Positions 62,021 through 64,000 of a DNA stretch of 64,000 nucleotides are shown piece after piece. The notes below the pieces were generated by a model. It saw only the letters and a list, made by a program, of their open reading frames with translations. It was not told the origin of the DNA and searched no databases. Within the stretch, counting starts at the first letter, position 1; every line of letters starts with the position of its first letter. The DNA comes from Bacteroidota bacterium. Its GTDB lineage: Bacteria > Bacteroidota > Bacteroidia > AKYH767-A > 2013-40CM-41-45. The stretch spans positions 1 to 64,000 of the forward strand of contig QQVM01000009.1 in the NCBI GenBank assembly GCA_003389385.1. Reading direction: 5' to 3'. Both the position numbers and the translations under genes were made by a program.

Positions 62021-63073
62021 ATGAATGTGTTTCGGAACTCCCTAAATAAAATTCTATTTATTCTGATCCTGTGGGCTCAGGATACCGGAGCACAGGATTC
62101 GGAAGGGAGTTTGCTAAACTGGATGGATTGGAAGGAAGTGGCCCAGCGGCTGGAAACTGAGCCAAGGCCTGTGATGCTGAATTTTTATACTGACTGGTGT
62201 GGATGGTGTAAACACATGAAGAAAACAACATTCGCAAACCCCGGCATCGCTTCATACATCAATTCTTTTTTCTATCCTGTTAAGTTTAATGCTGAAGGAA
62301 GGGATACTGTGGAGTTTCTTGGCAAGAAATATTTTCCAGGTCCGGAAGGACAGCGCTCAGCGCATGAACTTGCCGTGCATCTTCTGCAGGGAAAGTTATC
62401 TTATCCCACAACTCTTTTTTTAAATGGCTACGAAAAAGACAAAAAAGAATTCCGGGTCAACATGCTTGCATCCGGTTTTCTCGATGCGCAGAAGATTGAG
62501 CCAATTCTTGTTTTTACACTTGAAAATGTCTCGAGAAATTCCAGCCTCGACGAATTTCGCGATGAGTATGCAGAAGCATTTCAGGATAGCACTCTTAATG
62601 ACAGAATTCAAAAGCTGAAATGGGAGCAGGCCGAAATTTTTTTCAATGGCCGTCCTTCAAATAGTAAGAAAACATTGGTGTTCATTCAGACTGACTGGTG
62701 CAACGCATGTCGTGTGATGCAACGCAGCGGATTTACAAAACCGGATATCAGTTCATATATTGATACTGTATTTAATCTCGTAAACTTCAATGCGGAGATA
62801 AAATCAGATCTTGTTCTGAATGATAAAATTTTCTCATCCGGCTCCATGCACAATGACCGATTTCATCCTCTTGCCTTTTACCTTACCAGAAATTCTATCA
62901 GCTTTCCATCATTGGTTTTACTTTCAGAAGAAGGAGAAGTGCTTGATGCCATTCCATCCTACATTCCTCCTTCAGTGCTTGGAAACATTCTGCGTTTTTA
63001 CGGAGATGATATTTACAAGAGCAAAAGCTGGCAGGATTACATGAAGTTATTAAGCGATGCGAAAAAGCACTAG
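62021..63073 (+). CDS. secreted protein with two tandem thioredoxin-like domains
   Basis: A 350-residue protein with a signal peptide (about 1-24, LILWAQDTGAQ) and two thioredoxin folds in a row. Domain 1 (about 32-168) has W59-C60-G-W-C63 and the cis-Pro segment LSYPTTLFL. Domain 2 (about 200-340) has W226-C227-N-A-C230 and ISFPSLVLL. Both fit the DUF255/SoxW-like group that begins W..V...L....RPVMLNFYTDWC. Two unequal CxxC sites suggest an electron relay or disulfide reductase in the periplasm. The start at 62021 fits the signal peptide and the -7 element. Its stop shares bases with the stop of the opposite HD gene. Confidence 0.82.
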   Translation: MNVFRNSLNKILFILILWAQDTGAQDSEGSLLNWMDWKEVAQRLETEPRPVMLNFYTDWCGWCKHMKKTTFANPGIASYINSFFYPVKFNAEGRDTVEFLGKKYFPGPEGQRSAHELAVHLLQGKLSYPTTLFLNGYEKDKKEFRVNMLASGFLDAQKIEPILVFTLENVSRNSSLDEFRDEYAEAFQDSTLNDRIQKLKWEQAEIFFNGRPSNSKKTLVFIQTDWCNACRVMQRSGFTKPDISSYIDTVFNLVNFNAEIKSDLVLNDKIFSSGSMHNDRFHPLAFYLTRNSISFPSLVLLSEEGEVLDAIPSYIPPSVLGNILRFYGDDIYKSKSWQDYMKLLSDAKKH

Positions 63074-63681
63074 CACGAAGTATAATTCCGAATCTGATTT
63101 TCTATGATAAATCGAATGAGATCATCCAGCGATATTTCGGCTCTTTCGCATGCATCATAAACATCCTCTCTTGAAACTCCTGCAGCAAAGGTTTTATCTT
63201 TGAGTCTTTTCTTCACTCCTTTAATTTCCATACCCTCGTATGCTTCCGGTCTCATCAATGAATAAGCATGAATGAATCCGCTCAACTCATCAAAAGCGTA
63301 CAACATCTTATCTATTTTTGTCACCGGTAGAACACCAAAATAACGAGGTCCGTGTGAGGCAATGGCATGAATGAGATCGGGATCCACTTCGCGTTTTTCA
63401 AGTTCTTCTATGATTCTCCGGCAATGCTCCTCCGGCCATTTCTCCCAGTCGGCATCATGAAGCAATCCGGCTTGCTCCCATGTTTTTTGCTGAAGTTCGT
63501 CAAGCCCCTCCTTCTTATCTGCCCAGATTCTCATCAGATGTGACACCTGCCTCATGTGAAGCCTGAGCTTTTCATTTGGAACCCATGATTCCAGCAGTGC
63601 CTTGGCTTCGCTTTCGCTCAAGATTCGCCCTCGGTTTGACGAATGACCAAATTCAGATCGTCCTAAATTTAAATTTTGCAT
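63070..63681 (-). CDS. HD-domain phosphohydrolase-like protein
   Basis: A 203-residue HD-superfamily protein. Metal motifs are LHMRQVSHLM near residue 45, the HD pair in AGLLHDADWEKW near 74, HAIASHGPRYFG near 105, and a final Asp in YAFDELSGFIHAYSLMRPEA near 130. The subfamily is that of small HDIG/HDIG-like hydrolases with nucleotide substrates unknown. Start at 63681. The stop codon overlaps the opposite gene's stop by 4 bases, and no terminator separates them. Confidence 0.85.
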   Translation of the reverse strand: MQNLNLGRSEFGHSSNRGRILSESEAKALLESWVPNEKLRLHMRQVSHLMRIWADKKEGLDELQQKTWEQAGLLHDADWEKWPEEHCRRIIEELEKREVDPDLIHAIASHGPRYFGVLPVTKIDKMLYAFDELSGFIHAYSLMRPEAYEGMEIKGVKKRLKDKTFAAGVSREDVYDACERAEISLDDLIRFIIENQIRNYTSC

Positions 63682-63744
63682 GATTATTCAGCTAAAGTAT
63701 AAGCCTAATTTACAATGAAAAGTCAATGGCAGTCAAGGGAATCG

Positions 63745-63752
63745 TACCTTTG
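63745..63752 (+). promoter_or_regulatory. -7 promoter element before the last gene
   Basis: TACCTTTG ends 29 bases before the ATG at 63782. The 15 bases ending here (63738-63752) are identical to 57391-57405 in front of the ferredoxin gene. No -33 TTG. Confidence 0.45.
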
Positions 63753-63781
63753 CTGTCCGCCTTTAATCATCTCCGACCACA

Positions 63782-64000
63782 ATGTATAAAATCCGTATTC
63801 TCAAATTCTTGATTTCAACAGGACTTTTAATTTGTCCAGCTTTGCTTCATGGACAAAGCCTGACACTGAATCAGACTCAGCTGAATTTTGGAAGCGTTTT
63901 TGAAAATTCACCAGACAGTCTTTCACTGGAAGTAATTAATAACACAGGCAAGAACATCAACGTAACCGGAATCCGTTTCTATAATACCTATTCAGAACCT
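63782..64000 (+). CDS. secreted ASH/choice-of-anchor-type protein, N-terminal part (runs off the window)
   Basis: The frame opens at 63782 and is open for 73 codons to the window end. A signal peptide (YKIRILKFLISTGLLICPALLHGQ) is followed by LTLNQTQLNFGSVFENSPDSLSLEVINNTGKNINVTGIRFY, which fits the start of an ASH/choice-of-anchor D-type immunoglobulin domain. Such proteins in Bacteroidota are usually large and end in T9SS sorting domains. The rest lies outside the window. Confidence 0.7.
   Translation, partial: MYKIRILKFLISTGLLICPALLHGQSLTLNQTQLNFGSVFENSPDSLSLEVINNTGKNINVTGIRFYNTYSEP

Overview
The window comes from a member of the Bacteroidota. Evidence for this is the type IX secretion (T9SS) gene porW/sprE, six secreted proteins ending in T9SS sorting domains, the long signal-peptide-bearing AtpB, the phylum-specific bactofilin-AtpZ pair, and many promoter-like TAnnTTTG (-7) elements, several with a TTG about 19 bases upstream. 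I cannot name a genus. I see no tRNA, rRNA, CRISPR array, transposase or phage module; gene density is high and all long gaps are regulatory-looking AT-rich DNA.

Layout. 1-6.7 kb (minus strand): the N-terminal part of a secreted SdrD-B-like protein, a dipeptide epimerase, a small membrane protein + AtpZ + bactofilin operon, and porW. 6.9-10.6 kb (plus): a LytM/M23 peptidase, a GH3-family acyl-amide synthetase homologue, and dxr. 10.8-19.9 kb: an island of secreted proteins, made of an endonuclease/exonuclease/phosphatase-fold nuclease, a T9SS cargo, and a five-gene translationally coupled operon (three types of lipoprotein, a Tat-exported DUF1501 protein, and a lipoprotein with a C-x4-CH heme-like motif). 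20-28.2 kb: rseP, secreted proteins, a lysine-pathway-type aldehyde dehydrogenase and a TlpA-like thiol-disulfide protein. 28.2-33.7 kb: TfoX-like, a BNR-repeat T9SS cargo, an MFS transporter, DUF502. 33.8-40.3 kb: a CzcCBA/CusCBA-type heavy-metal efflux operon headed by two His-rich exported proteins. 40.4-47.2 kb: a YbiT-like ABC-F ATPase with one degenerate ATP site, an S74-chaperone protein, a bacterial lysyl-oxidase-like T9SS cargo and a Reg_prop beta-propeller cargo. 47.3-52.6 kb: atpBEFHAG (atpD and atpC are not here). 52.7-57.3 kb: FkbM methyltransferase, MarC family, a CUB/PKD/GEVED T9SS cargo. 57.4-64 kb: a [2Fe-2S] ferredoxin, a CarH/LitR-like B12-binding MerR regulator with an ECF sigma factor, purQ, DUF1761, DUF4332, a double-thioredoxin protein, an HD-domain protein and the start of another secreted protein.

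How it fits together. Core genes (atp, dxr, rseP, porW, purQ, ABC-F) alternate with cell-surface cargo for the secretion system. Three places look rearranged or specialised: AtpZ and its partner lie about 44 kb from atpB and face away from it; dxr and rseP, often close neighbours in bacteria, are separated by the secreted-protein island; and a likely B12-light sensor with its ECF partner stands without carotenoid genes in view.

The most promising little-described systems are the DUF1501/C-x4-CH lipoprotein operon (15842-19923), which looks like a dispersed version of the planctomycete cytochrome/DUF1501 gene set; the CarH-like/ECF pair (58162-59798), which keeps the W-x9-EH motif but has Gln where the known photoreceptor has its light-state His ligand; and the T9SS-exported lysyl oxidase (43780-45852).
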